Positions 1 to 11,443 of a stretch of 64,000 nucleotides of DNA are shown one piece after another. Position numbers and translations under genes: made by a program. The stretch's first letter is position 1. Each line of letters begins with the position of its first letter. This DNA is from Mucor racemosus (taxonomy: Eukaryota; Mucoromycota; Mucoromycetes; Mucorales; Mucoraceae): positions 992,001-1,056,000 of the forward strand of contig JAPEHQ010000004.1 in NCBI GenBank assembly GCA_027405735.1. Reading direction: 5' to 3'. Below the pieces are notes generated by a model. The model worked only from the letters and a program-made list of their open reading frames with translations, was not told the origin of the DNA and did no database searches.

Positions 1-2113
1 TGTGCATTGAGGGAACCAGTTGAAAAATCTTTTGTATTTAAATACCAGCAAATCGCAAACCTTTGTTTTTGAATGAGTTTTATCACAAGTTGGTAATTAA
101 TCAATCATTAATCCAATAGTAGACAATGTGGTTACTTGGCTAGTTTTTAAAGTTTCAAAAAATATGGAGTAAATGAAAATACAGGATGCCAAGCTAGATT
201 ATTGGTCTACAAACAAACCTCAACAAGAGAGAAAATTTGAGAGTGCTTATCAGTTACTCAAACTCGTAACATTGTAGGTTGCCATTTGAAATTCAATTGT
301 GTATAATAAGACGTAATTTCCCAGAGTAAAACGTAAGTTAGTCCTTGATGAAAGGTGAATTACCTTCAATTATACTGTGCCCGGATAGATGATATCTAAA
401 ACCACAATAACAAATAGAATTGAGGTAAGCTATCAATTCTCAAAGAAGCTAAAAATAAGATTTTTATCATCACCATACTTGGGGTTGCTAGTAAAACATG
501 AATGGAAAAGAACAAATATCTATATATCTATATATATGATTTTATTTAGAATTTGATTTTGGTTCAGATACTTCTTTTGATCTTATATATGAAATGTATA
601 TGAATTGATCACAAGGTGTTACTTGTTTCAATAAATGTATTCAAATGAATAATGGCAAATTAAAAAGCGTGTGCATGCATAATGAATATCATATTTTTAG
701 TTGTGGTTTTGAAATTTCAGGTCAATTTTGCCCAGTTCTCACATGAGTTTTCTAAGGTAAAGAGTTTATTTCAGTTCCCAGCAAATGCGAAATAAAAGGT
801 ACTTGTAGACGCACAATGTGTACTATCTCAGGTATCTTCAAGTATTTTTTTTTCTGTCGATGCTTCTTACAAAGAAATACTGCGCTCTATAGCTTTTGAT
901 TGAAGTTGATGAAAGTAACCGTCTCTCGTTTTTAAATACTGATAATAATACTTGAGCAAAAAAACAATTTGTGTATGCTATGCGCAACTTTGCACATTAT
1001 ACTAATATATAAATATACTCTGGTAAGACAAGATGGAAAACGTGCAGATTGTAGAGCTATATCAGAAAAAAGTACAATAACACGACAGCAAAATGTTGGT
1101 ACTTTGTAACATTCTAATGTGTGTTATACAGACCGAATCTAGGTTATAACATAAATTGGAATAATTAATTAACCAAGAAAATTCTATGAATATTTCAACA
1201 TATAATCAATGATTTGGAAAACCATGTTCTTAAATGTAATGGAAATTATTGGAATTGAAGATTGAGAACTACTACAATGGAAAGGTTTTCAAATATTACA
1301 ATTTAAATCAAACAATCATAAACAGTAAACATATCGCTTGCGCCCGATAGTCTAAACGGCAATTATCATAACGGCAATACAAATCAAGCCATGGCTCAGT
1401 AAGCATTGCCAATATAATAACATATGTGCCGAGATTCCAGCCTCGAGAAACATCATTTCATTATAGCAAAAAGGAAAATAGAAATGTGGGTCCAAAAGTG
1501 GCGTTCGGTGCCAAAATAGACACGCCATTTCGTTCTAAGCTACAAAAGATTGTATTTTTGCGTATTGTTACTGTGGCTCAAAAATGAAATGATTTACTAA
1601 ATGAACAAGATATCAAGACTCGTACTCTAATTATTTTTCCATTAATGATTTAATGAGAAAATTTACTTGAGTCTTATTGCTAATCGACTCCCTATTTATA
1701 TTGTTTATTTTTAACAATTTTTTTTTTTTTTGAATTGCTTAGCCTTTTCAATATCAGGCTCAAGAAATGCCAAGCATGGAGATACGATTTAACCGAGGTG
1801 TGGTTTTTTTAAATTATACTTTTAGAGTGAATAAATCAGATAAACCAAATTACATGCACAAGTAATCCAAATACACATATAAGAGATGAATGTAATGTCT
1901 TTTTCGTGCTAATAAAATGGATTTGTCAACCCTTTTTATTGTTCCTCAAAAATTCTCTGGGCATAAACGGTTTTGCATCATGTTTCAATTCAATGACGGT
2001 GTTGAGATTGATTTTAAAGTTAAATCGTACATAAAAGCCTCTTTTGTCGAATGAAAACAATAAAATACATCCTTTTTTAGTTTTATTATATTTAAATAAA
2101 TTTTATTATTGTT
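1..2113. other. AT-rich intergenic DNA
   Basis: No open frame with coding character and no recognisable RNA gene was found on either strand. A stretch near 1345-1450 has a weak resemblance to tRNA control boxes but does not fold as a tRNA. The last ~100 bases are presumably the promoter of the membrane-protein gene that follows. Confidence 0.5.
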
Positions 2114-3871
2114 ATGAGTACTCCAGCTACTGATGCAACATGTCCCACAACGCCTGGATTATCTTCAGAGGGAGGATTGTATGTAGTGATATTATTAAGA
2201 GATGGACCGTATCTAATATTATTTATATCATAATAGCGATCCAGGACTCGATTGGGCTTCTGTAAAGGCAGATCCCACTGGAAACTGGCATGTAATCGGT
2301 TGGATGGTTTGCCTTTTGTTATTAGCAATTACATGGATTGTTTCTATAGTTACAGTGACGAAACATTTAAAGAACTACTAGTAGGTTTTATTTTTGAAAA
2401 AAAGAAAAAAAGAAAATAGTAATTTATAGCCTTGTTTTAATCAACTTTATAGTGAACCACAAATACAAAGGCATAAACTAAGAGTTTTGCTATTCCCGCC
2501 TGTCTATGCTACATTGGCATGGTTTTCTTATATGAGATACGATTACGCAACTACCATCATGTTCTTTGCTACAGTATTTGAATCATTTGCAGTTTTCAAC
2601 CTTTTCACTTCTTTACAAGCATACCTTCAACCTTTTAGAGAGGAAGCTGGTGATTTAAAAGAAGAAAAAGATACCAAGATTATGTTTGTAAAGAATCTCC
2701 ATCTGTAAGTTCTTTACATGATATTTAAAGGATCAATATCAACTAACGAGATTACCTAGAAAATCCATGTGGGGTATGCACTATCGGACTATCACCGACA
2801 TACTCGTCTTCCAATATCCAGTATGGTAAGTACCAAACCTTGTGTAATGTTGAGCAATATATTAAATAAATCCTCCTTTTTTGTACAATTTATAGGTCCC
2901 TCATCGATTCATTTTTGTCTATATTTGCCCAATTAAAAGGTCGTTATTGTGAAGGCGTTTATAGTTTCAAAGGTGCTTATGTCTATTTAACTATTATCAA
3001 TTTTATGTCACTTTCAGTTATTCTTACTGCATTGTTTACCTATTTGGATGTTTATCACCGTGAATGGAAGAGAGGCAATGTACCTGCTCATGGTATGTTT
3101 TGGTGTGTCAAGGGCCCTATCATGTTTATCTTTTATATTGGCGAGATGCTTTTAACTATCCTCACTACTGTTGGCGTTATTAAGGGTACAGATGGATCTC
3201 ACGGTAGCATTGCATGGCCTGCAGATGCAGTTAAAAATGGTCTTTATGTGATTATCATTTGTGCTGTCATGTTTGTAGATTGTTTCATGATGTTGCGTTT
3301 CTTTGGTCCTAAAGATAATATTCAAAATGCTGCCAAGAATGGACAATTGAAGAAAATGGGGTACTGGCATGCATTCTATGATGGTTATATTTCTTATATT
3401 CCTGAATTCTTTTATATGGTCGCATGTTGTGGTGCTGATTCATTCAAATTGATGAAGAAACGTAAGGCGCTCAAGAAGAGAAAGAATTTGGAAGCATTGA
3501 ACGGTACAAACAATAATTTAAGCAACAGCAGTAATCCAACAGATCATTTGCTCAATGATCAAAATAACGTAACCGTTCATAACGATAATTCTGAATACAA
3601 AATGGACAATTTGAATGCTTCAACTACTGGTTCTGGTGCTTATCAACAAACTTCTCAACCTGTCATGTCTCAATATCATCCAAACAATTCAGACGATTCC
3701 GCAAATATCTATCATACACCTTTGCAAATGCCTTCTGCTAATGCATATCAACATGAACAAAATGTATATTCTCAACATCAACCAGTTCATCATCAACAAC
3801 CTTCTTTCCCTCAACCCTACGATCAACAAAGCCCTTATAATCAACAACGACAAAATACATATTCACAATAA
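2114..3871 (+). CDS. TMEM184 / DUF300 (OST-alpha-like) multi-pass membrane protein
   Basis: Five exons join in frame: 2114..2178, 2237..2380, 2453..2704, 2760..2825 and 2896..3871, giving 500 residues. All introns are GT-AG and 55-72 nt long. The spliced protein has about seven hydrophobic segments. The first is around residues 40-60. The second and third flank the family-like stretch QIQRHKLRVLLFPPVYA and the helix with FAVFNLFTSLQAYL. More helices follow up to about residue 360. The tail is a long hydrophilic Asn/Gln/His-rich region of about 140 residues, probably cytosolic and disordered. The family (Solute_trans_a, DUF300) includes animal TMEM184 and the organic solute transporter alpha subunit, and fungal members sit in endomembranes. 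The transported substrate cannot be told from sequence. The start is the only ATG in frame before the first donor. Confidence 0.85.
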
Positions 3872-5642
3872 CCATTTTAGGCCTTTTCCAACTAGCCAAC
3901 TAATTGTAACTTTTATCTCTTAATAAAAATTATTTACATTTTATTGTATATCCTAATTTACAATTAATTTAGTCTCTTCTTAAACGATTTACTCCTATAT
4001 TATTACCCTATTATTATCAGGGGCATAATTGATAGAATTTAAACATGTATCAATGGTAATTGCATTTGCTAAATATAAAATTAAATTTAAAATCGCATAA
4101 AATACAAAAAAGATTTGATTGAAGATCATGTCCTTTTCTTTTTATGTATTTATAAATAACCAAAATCAGTTAATTTATACAAATCTGCGCAAATGTTTAT
4201 TTCAGGTTACAATCTTGTCAACGAATATATTCGATAATGGCAGCAGTAAATAACGATTGTATCATCACATAAATGATGCACCAACCAAGAAACGATCACT
4301 ATCAACATATCAAGCATCCTAATTGAGTCATAAATATCATTCTTTCAATTGAAATCTACTGTTATTGCAAATGCATGTTTACATAAATGCGACGTATAAT
4401 TACTAAACCATGTACCATACATGTCCATGCTAAAACATCATGTCAACTTTGGATTTAGAATGGCGAAGAAGGCAGCAAAAAGTTTAATTGAAGTTCCTAA
4501 TACATTTGAATATACTTTAGTACTAATTGATATACAATTACATAAAAGCCAACAGTAGCGAATGATCAAATGCATTACCCTAATGTTTCAATTACGTAAT
4601 ACTACCACAATCGTAAATGATAGTAAGGTTTCTTGAGAAATTATTTAGTAACGTTAATTCAAAAACTTTATATTTTTTGCTGATTGATTTATAGCTGAAT
4701 GTAAGCTGTACCATGTTAAGATTTTCTTGTATATTTTATCAGAAATATATTCAAATGTTATACAAAATTAATTTGACTACGTGATATAGAGGCAGTACAT
4801 GTGTGTAATAAACCAATTTTATATTGCTTGATGTATGCATTGATGTGTATTTACATTTGAGCATTGAAATGAGGTTTATCATTCATTTTGCAAAAATGGT
4901 ACTAAATCTAAAAATTTAGATTCAGTAACCATAGCAACGATCAGTTACCATGGAAGCAACATTTTGACAATCAAAGAGTGGTTTCAGTCATTTAAACTTC
5001 AATGTTTGTGTACTCAATAATCGATCTGAATGATTTATGCAAATATCTTTTCTTATAATGATGACAAATTAAGGAGACAATAGAATTGATGTAGAAAGCA
5101 CGCCTTTTAAAGGCTTTTTGATCTTCATGTTGCCCGATGGATAAGCTTTTAGTGCCAAGTACTTTTCCATCCTGATCGCTTAAAAAGGTAATTGTAATTG
5201 CTATATTTGGTTTACATTTTCTTTCCCGTCGACATACAGATGTGCCTTGGGCAAATAAATCTATTAGGTCCTCCCTCATCTAAATATGATATGCAATAAA
5301 TCGTATGAATAGAACATCTAGCAAAATAAAGTGCATAACTAAATACATAGATTACATAATGAGTTTAAGGGCTTCTTTTTTTTTTTAGATTAATGGCCCT
5401 TTTTCGATTTTTCGTTCAATCGGAGAGAACGACCGACAAAAAGAAAAAAAAAATACGGAAAAGCTAATCTTGATGAACAACCATACTTTATTACATTATA
5501 AATAGGTTTTCCTTCTATCTTCCAACTCCCTCTTTTTTTCCATCGTTTCCCTCTGTTCTTTTTCTTTTATTATTCATATATAACGTTTTCTCCATTCATT
5601 TCAATTTACAACATCCTTTCATAACGTCAAGTCAATTATAAA
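3872..5642. other. Intergenic DNA between the DUF300 and hydrolase genes
   Basis: Mostly AT-rich sequence without clear genes. A 95-codon open frame on the minus strand (4992..5279) has a mixed amino acid composition but matches no family I recognise. It is directly preceded by TTTAG, which could be a splice acceptor, so it may be an exon of an unrecognised minus-strand gene or chance. The last 200 bases are pyrimidine-rich, as expected for the promoter of the hydrolase gene. Confidence 0.45.
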
Positions 5643-7261
5643 ATGACCAGCATTAAGAGTAATAGCAGTTATACAAAAGATCAACATAATATCAAAAATA
5701 TCCGAATTGTTCATCATCCGGAAACTGTACCAATCCAAATTAAATATGCCAACGATACCAGTGTACCTTTTCATGATTATTTAGCACAAACATGCCCTTC
5801 CTTGTTTGGATCAAAAGCTCAGTATACCCCAACTCCTTATTTGCGATCTAAACATTTACAAACTATTTATGCATCATTTTACGATGATAAAACCACAAGA
5901 AACGATATAACATATCAAAGGTAAGTTTACAAGAGCATATGTATAGAGAAAGCAAGGCTAATTAACCCCTATAATCAAAGACAAATCTTGGAATTTGCTA
6001 ATGGTGGAGTGGCTTCATTAGATTGGGCTGTCCCATTAACTCCTTTGCCCGAAGATACACCTACACTTGTTATTTTACATGGTTTAACTGGTGGTAGTCA
6101 TGAAAATTACATTCGTGGGTTGCTCCAAATTGTAAATATATATATACATATATGTGCATTTAGCATCTATTTATACATTCTGGTTAATTAACAAAATCAT
6201 AGCTCGCTAGACCTCCTATTAATTATAGAGCTGTAGTTTATAACGCCAGAGGGTGTGGATTTACCAATGTAAATACACCTCAATTATTCAATGCGTCTAT
6301 TACAGATGATATTAGAGAAGCTCTCCGTCATATTCAAAAGCAAGTAGGGGAAAAGACACCCTTAATTGGTATCGGGTTTTCTTTGGGTTCCAATATTCTT
6401 GTCAAGGTATGTTTCAAAGGCAAGGAAACCTTTTCTTAATTTTAATTAACCCAGCATTATACTATAGTATCTTGGCGAAGAAAAAGAAAAAACACCTTTA
6501 ATTGCTGCTGTTTCTGTTGCTAATCCTTATGATTTGTTAAGGTAATACATGGATCAAAAAGCCATTTTTTTAATGTAGTACACAATCAATCTCATCATTC
6601 CTTTTTTTGATTTTTACAGTTCCGGAAAAATGCTGGAGCAAGGTTACTTTACTCGCAATGTTTATTCCCATCGCATGGCTAATAACCTCAAAAACATTTT
6701 TTTGAGGTAAGTTTTTTTCAAGTATCACTATTTTTTTTTTTTTTTTTTACTTATCTAAACTATAGAAATAAGGATGTCATGTTAACTCATAAAGATATCG
6801 ATATTGATGAAGTATTAGCAGCTAAAACAATTCGAGAATACGATAACGCATGTACAAAGAAAATGTCTAATTACACCACAGTCAACAATTATTATCGCGA
6901 TGGTAGTTGCGCACGTGTGATTGAACATGTCCGTATCCCATTGTTGTGTATCAATGCTTTAGACGATCCTATTTCACTCGCTCAATGCATTCCTGTGGAT
7001 GAAATTAAAGTAAATCCTTATATTGTTTTGGCTGCTACAAAATATGGTGGTCACCTTGGTTGGTTTGAACACTCTTATAGACCTTGTAGATGGGTTGATA
7101 AACCAATTTCAGAATTTGTTGTTGCCATGTTTCAAGCCAGCGATTCTCGTAAAGAAACAACAAAATTGGATACGGATAGTGTGATTCGTAGTGCTAAAGC
7201 AATTAGAAAGGTCAGATTTCCACCTTTGACTAGCGTTATTCCTCCCATGATGAAGCCATGA
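5643..7261 (+). CDS. YheT/EMB8/ABHD1-3-type alpha/beta hydrolase
   Basis: Six exons splice in frame: 5643..5920, 5981..6131, 6203..6406, 6468..6541, 6620..6706 and 6766..7261, giving 429 residues. The fold markers of the AB-hydrolase_4 group are in order: an N-terminal stretch TPYLRSKHLQTIYASF, the oxyanion-loop strand VILHGLTGGSHENYIR, the motif YNARGCGF, the nucleophile elbow GFSLGSN with the catalytic Ser, an acid-bearing loop INALDDP, and a late catalytic His in GGHLGWFE. Yeast relatives are the acyltransferase/esterases Eht1, Eeb1 and YMR210W. Animal relatives act on phospholipids or medium-chain esters. A lipid or ester hydrolase or acyltransferase role is inferred and the substrate is unknown. 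All three catalytic residues are present, so it should be active. Confidence 0.88.
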
Positions 7262-8491
7262 TAGCAAATTCGTCTCTTGTATTTTTAATCAATCAATAAA
7301 CCTTGTATTTTTATATGCTCATTTCATAATAAAAAAGAAGAATTGCTTAGGCACCATTTTACGACAACCAAATTTTAAACTGTTTTTTATCCAAAAAAAA
7401 AAATAGAAATTATTAGCTCTGTATTTATCATATATATTAAAAGATGTGAATATACGATATACAATATTCTGTTTGATGGATGAATATGCATACCTTGCTA
7501 TTTCATTAAAAACGTAGACGAAAAACGTAATTTTAAGACTTTTACTGCAAAATGCGGCACTTAAATTTACTGAAATTATTTTTATGTTTTGGTCGATTTT
7601 GACGTTTTTTTTTTCTTAATCACCTAAACTTGCAATTTAAAAGATATTATGGCAGACAACTTTTAAATAAAAAAATATAAGCAAGTGCCAATGTTTTTTT
7701 TCTATCGAATCATATAAAATAAAAAATTTAATTATTGAAAGAATATTTAGCTAAAATCCTTTAATCAAAATTTTGTTTTTTGCCAGAAAGTTGCGTTTTT
7801 AAGAATAAATATTTATATTTAACTTTTTTTTATACTTTATATACTTTATATCTATGTTTTGTTCCCATATTGTTGTACCTTTAAATGACTGTTTTGGTGT
7901 TAAAATCCGAATTTTTTAATTTTTGGCATTTTTGTCGAGGGTATACAAGGATTTTGGAGGAGGTTGAAATTGTTGGTTTTTTTATCGGAAATTTCAGATT
8001 TATTGTGCCAAAACATGATGAAACTTGAATTTTTCTATGCATGATGTCTAAAAACTGTGATACTAGATATTACTATGATGTTCAATTAGGAATACTTGAT
8101 GGTGCTATTTTTATTGATATAGCCATTTTGTTAATGAAGATATGTCAAGTTGAAATGTTGATTTTAACACTACGATCATGATAAAGCAGTTGAGCGAGAC
8201 AGGATTGTAGTTGTGATTTACAGTCAATTATCAATCTAATCATACTTCAATGAACCAAATTAATTTTTCTGTTATTGATTAGCATAATCACTAAGCTTTG
8301 AAAGTGTGATATTCTTTTAAAGGGCAAATTTAAAGCACTCGAAATCAATTGGCATTTACAGCAGCAACAGTGGTACCACTACTACGGTATATTATACCCC
8401 TCTTTTGAACTCCACGTTTTCAATTGTGGTCGTGCTCGCGTTGAACAAAACCATTAAATTTTTCTTCCAACAATTATCACAAATTACAACT
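7262..8491. other. AT-rich intergenic DNA
   Basis: Long A/T runs with no coding frame. Around 7933-7950 a short match (GAGGGTATACAAGG) is shared with the 1.2 kb dispersed repeat found at 18.3, 32.3, 44.2 and 57.4 kb. The rest does not align by eye, so it may be a very old relative or chance. Confidence 0.4.
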
Positions 8492-9542
8492 ATGGAGACA
8501 GATCCTCTCAAAGAGGACCAGATAGGTAAATTTTGCATACATTCCATGCAAATAATATGCCTCAAGACTAATCTTTTATTAGCCGAGATTGCCAATCGAA
8601 CCTTGGCCATGTATAAACTAGGACCTATTTTCGAATTTCACAAGTCAACAATAGCAGCCAAAGAAAAGAGTTTAGCTTTATTTTTATGTAAAAGTTTGAA
8701 CTTGCACGATGGTAGAACAATCAAACGAAGCACCAGCAAGAACATGAGAAATGATTCATTTGTTGGAGATCTACGTAGATTACAAATTGAGACACTTTAC
8801 TTGGAAGATATTCAATCGTACGATCCTCAAGTGAAACCGCTTCTATTTAACATTGATATTTTGCAATACAATACTGACAAAATGACAAGCCAAGTGTTTT
8901 TTATGATTCCTTCGCCCAAATTACCACAACAAGATAAGAAGCCTGGTGTTTTGACATATTATCCATTGTTATTATTTAAAAGTACACTGCGATTAAGACA
9001 ACAGATCATTACATGGTTTGAAAAGTTTTATGTAGCAGCATGTACACCCTTATTCATGTATCCCACCACTATGGTAGAAGCAATTGATATTTGGGTTGAT
9101 TCCTTACATGATATTAAAGAAAAACAAGAATCTCATATCCATGTTCCTGATAGAATGTTTAAACCGCCTTTAGTATTGGAATATAGAACTGGAGATGAGG
9201 AAATGTCCAAGATAGTTTTAAAAATACCATATCAACAAGTGTTAGACATTTGTGCACGTATACCCGACCGAAGACGGTTCCTGAGTACATTTGAAAAGCA
9301 TGTGGAGAAATCGGTACATTTTAAGCTAAATAGTTTGACATTAGAGCGAGTGTCTAATTCAATTGCCACCGTTCGTAAAGATGGTCGTATAAAGGTATGT
9401 TTAGTATAATGTGGGTATATTAAAAAGTATGCTGACTTGATGTCTATAATAGATCAGTTCACATTCTCACAAAATTTATGCTGTACGTTTACTTCAAAGT
9501 TGGATTGATATGTCTGTAGAAAAATTATATAATAACATTTAG
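8492..9542 (+). CDS. CENPL: CENP-L (Fta1/Iml3-type) inner kinetochore protein
   Basis: Three exons, 8492..8525, 8583..9394 and 9453..9542, give 311 residues, close to human CENP-L (344). Three blocks resemble vertebrate CENP-L in the right order: near the N terminus LAMYKLGPIFEF, in the middle QQIITWFEKFYVAACTPL, and near the C terminus SLTLERVSNSIATVRKDGRI followed by a last exon with HKIYAVRLLQSWI. CENP-L pairs with CENP-N in the constitutive centromere network and binds the CENP-A nucleosome platform. The first intron (57 nt) is a multiple of three and open in frame, so an unspliced reading also translates. I prefer splicing because the intron has a perfect CTAAT branch site and removing it restores the spacing seen in CENP-L. 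An upstream in-frame ATG at 8405 exists, but its extra residues look non-coding. Confidence 0.78.
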
Positions 9543-9718
9543 TTAAATAAAGTAAAATATAAATAATAATGTGAGGTGGTGCAAGGGGAACGAGGAGTTG
9601 ATCTTGGTGGTGATGGTGGTGATGGTGGTTTTGGTGCGTGTGGGAGGTGGAGTTTTTATTTGGTCTTCTTTTTTTCTCTCTTTCTCTCTTTTTCTTTCAT
9701 TATACACATAAATATATA

Positions 9719-11443
9719 ATGGCAAAAGAGACTAATCAGCCAAAAGCTGTTAATATCATTCGGCCAAATAATACAAACAACACTAATCTTTATAATAGTC
9801 TCAGTCATAGTAGTAGTGGAAGTACAACAAGTACAAATTCAACAAGACGTACAGCAGGTAGTTCTTTATTATCAGCTACATCAACAAATAGTACTCGTAA
9901 ACCAAGAGTAGCGGGTACATCTATAGTCAAGTCATCCTTGGAAAAACCAGTTTTAAATTTATATCATCCCCCTACCAGAAAACCATCGTACGATAACAAT
10001 AATAATAATATCAATGTAAACAGCAACAACACCAAAAGACCGACCATAGAATTATATAAACCACCTTCTCAACAACAGAAAATGACCAAATCTTTTACTG
10101 CACCATCATTAACTTTACCAAATGAATCTAAATTACACAATAATAATAATATACATTATAATAGACCTATATCACCCTCTTATATTAGACCACAATCACA
10201 GCAACAACAACAACAACAACAATATCATCGCTCAGTATTGGGTGTGATAAATACTCCTGTAGCTGCATCTACTGTTGCTAATAGCAACACTGTTTCTTAT
10301 CAAACATCTCCGTCGGAAATTGTTAATAAATCGATATCGTCTCCATTAATTATAGATCAACAAAAATCTGAAGTAGACATGATATATTCTGATAATACTG
10401 ATCAAGATCAAGATGAATCCGGAGATGATGATGATGATGAGGAGGAGGAGGAAGAGGAGGAAGAAGAAGAAGAAGAAGAGGATGATGATGAGGAAAACAT
10501 GGAGAATGAACTAGATGAAGATGAGGATGATGATGATGAGGGGGGACCCATCATTAATGAGGCACGAGTTAATAGAAAAGTAATGTATTAAATTGAAACT
10601 ATAATTTACCCCTCTTTCCTCTCTATCCCCCCCCCCGCATTTTTTTTCTATATAGAATTTGAACTCACATTTTTATTACAACCATAGATTGCGGATTTGG
10701 AATTGTCTATTAACTCGTTATTGACAGTAAATGCCATGCTGGAAGCAACAGTCAGAAAACAAGCATTGCAATTAAACCAAATTAAAAAGCAAAAGTCATC
10801 GGGTGAAGGACCACATGTTGATTTTGTATTAGATCATAATCAAGAAGACATAACAGATCAAGTAAGGTGTTAATGCTGGTTTTTATTATGGATTAATAAC
10901 ATATATTGTTGGATTTAGACTGATCTAGCTACTAGCCAAGATGAAGATGAAGATGATTGGGAAAATGATACATTATTTCAAAAGTTGCGTAAAGTGACAG
11001 AAAATATGATTGAACAAGGACAAAAATCAATTGATTTTGAATACAAGATTTTGGGAAGAGTTTTATCGAATTATGCAGGACTAGATGAGGATGAGGATGA
11101 GGATGAGGATGAGGATGAGGACGAAAATGAGGGTAGCGATGATAATAAAAGCGAAGATCAAGCCACTATATCTAAAGAAGGTAAACACACAAGAAAAAGT
11201 TGGTTAATGAATATGTAATATTAAAAATTCAGGTACCAAATAACAGGTACGACAAACAACACTAATGTGGCATTAGCAAATTTAAATGCAGATATTAGAA
11301 CCAGAAACAATGAATCCAACATAGTACCTAATAATACTAATACTGCAGTAAATAAGAAACCACCTTCTTCGATACCAAGAAATATTAGCAAGTTTACAAA
11401 GAGAAGGGTACCAAAAAATCATAGTATCAATATATCCACATAA
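9719..11443 (+). CDS. Unrecognised low-complexity protein with poly-Gln and acidic tracts
   Basis: Four exons, 9719..10579, 10688..10861, 10919..11180 and 11247..11443, join in frame to 497 residues. The N-terminal ~200 residues are rich in Asn, Ser and Thr with a short Gln run. Then comes a tract of about 40 Asp/Glu, a predicted helical segment starting IADLELSINSLLTVNAMLEA, a second helix DTLFQKLRKVTENMIEQGQK, a second Asp-Glu repeat (GAT GAG units) and a basic C terminus KFTKRRVPK. The last acceptor was chosen at 11246 because the nearer CAG at 11232 leads to an immediate stop. The two helices look like the conserved core and may form a coiled coil. No family assigned. It starts only 176 bases after the CENP-L stop on the same strand. 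Confidence 0.6.

Noticed and set aside
1340..1450. tRNA-like stretch (GATAGTCTAAACGGC and GATTCCAGCC)
   Set aside because: The two blocks vaguely resemble A and B boxes, but no acceptor stem or anticodon arm can be formed.
4992..5279. 95-codon minus-strand frame
   Set aside because: Possible exon because TTTAG precedes its ATG, but no adjoining exon or family match could be found, so it is only mentioned under the intergenic entry.
8405..8491. Upstream start of the CENP-L gene
   Set aside because: The extra residues are hydrophobic and unlike any CENP-L; the ATG at 8492 is followed by a coding-like sequence.
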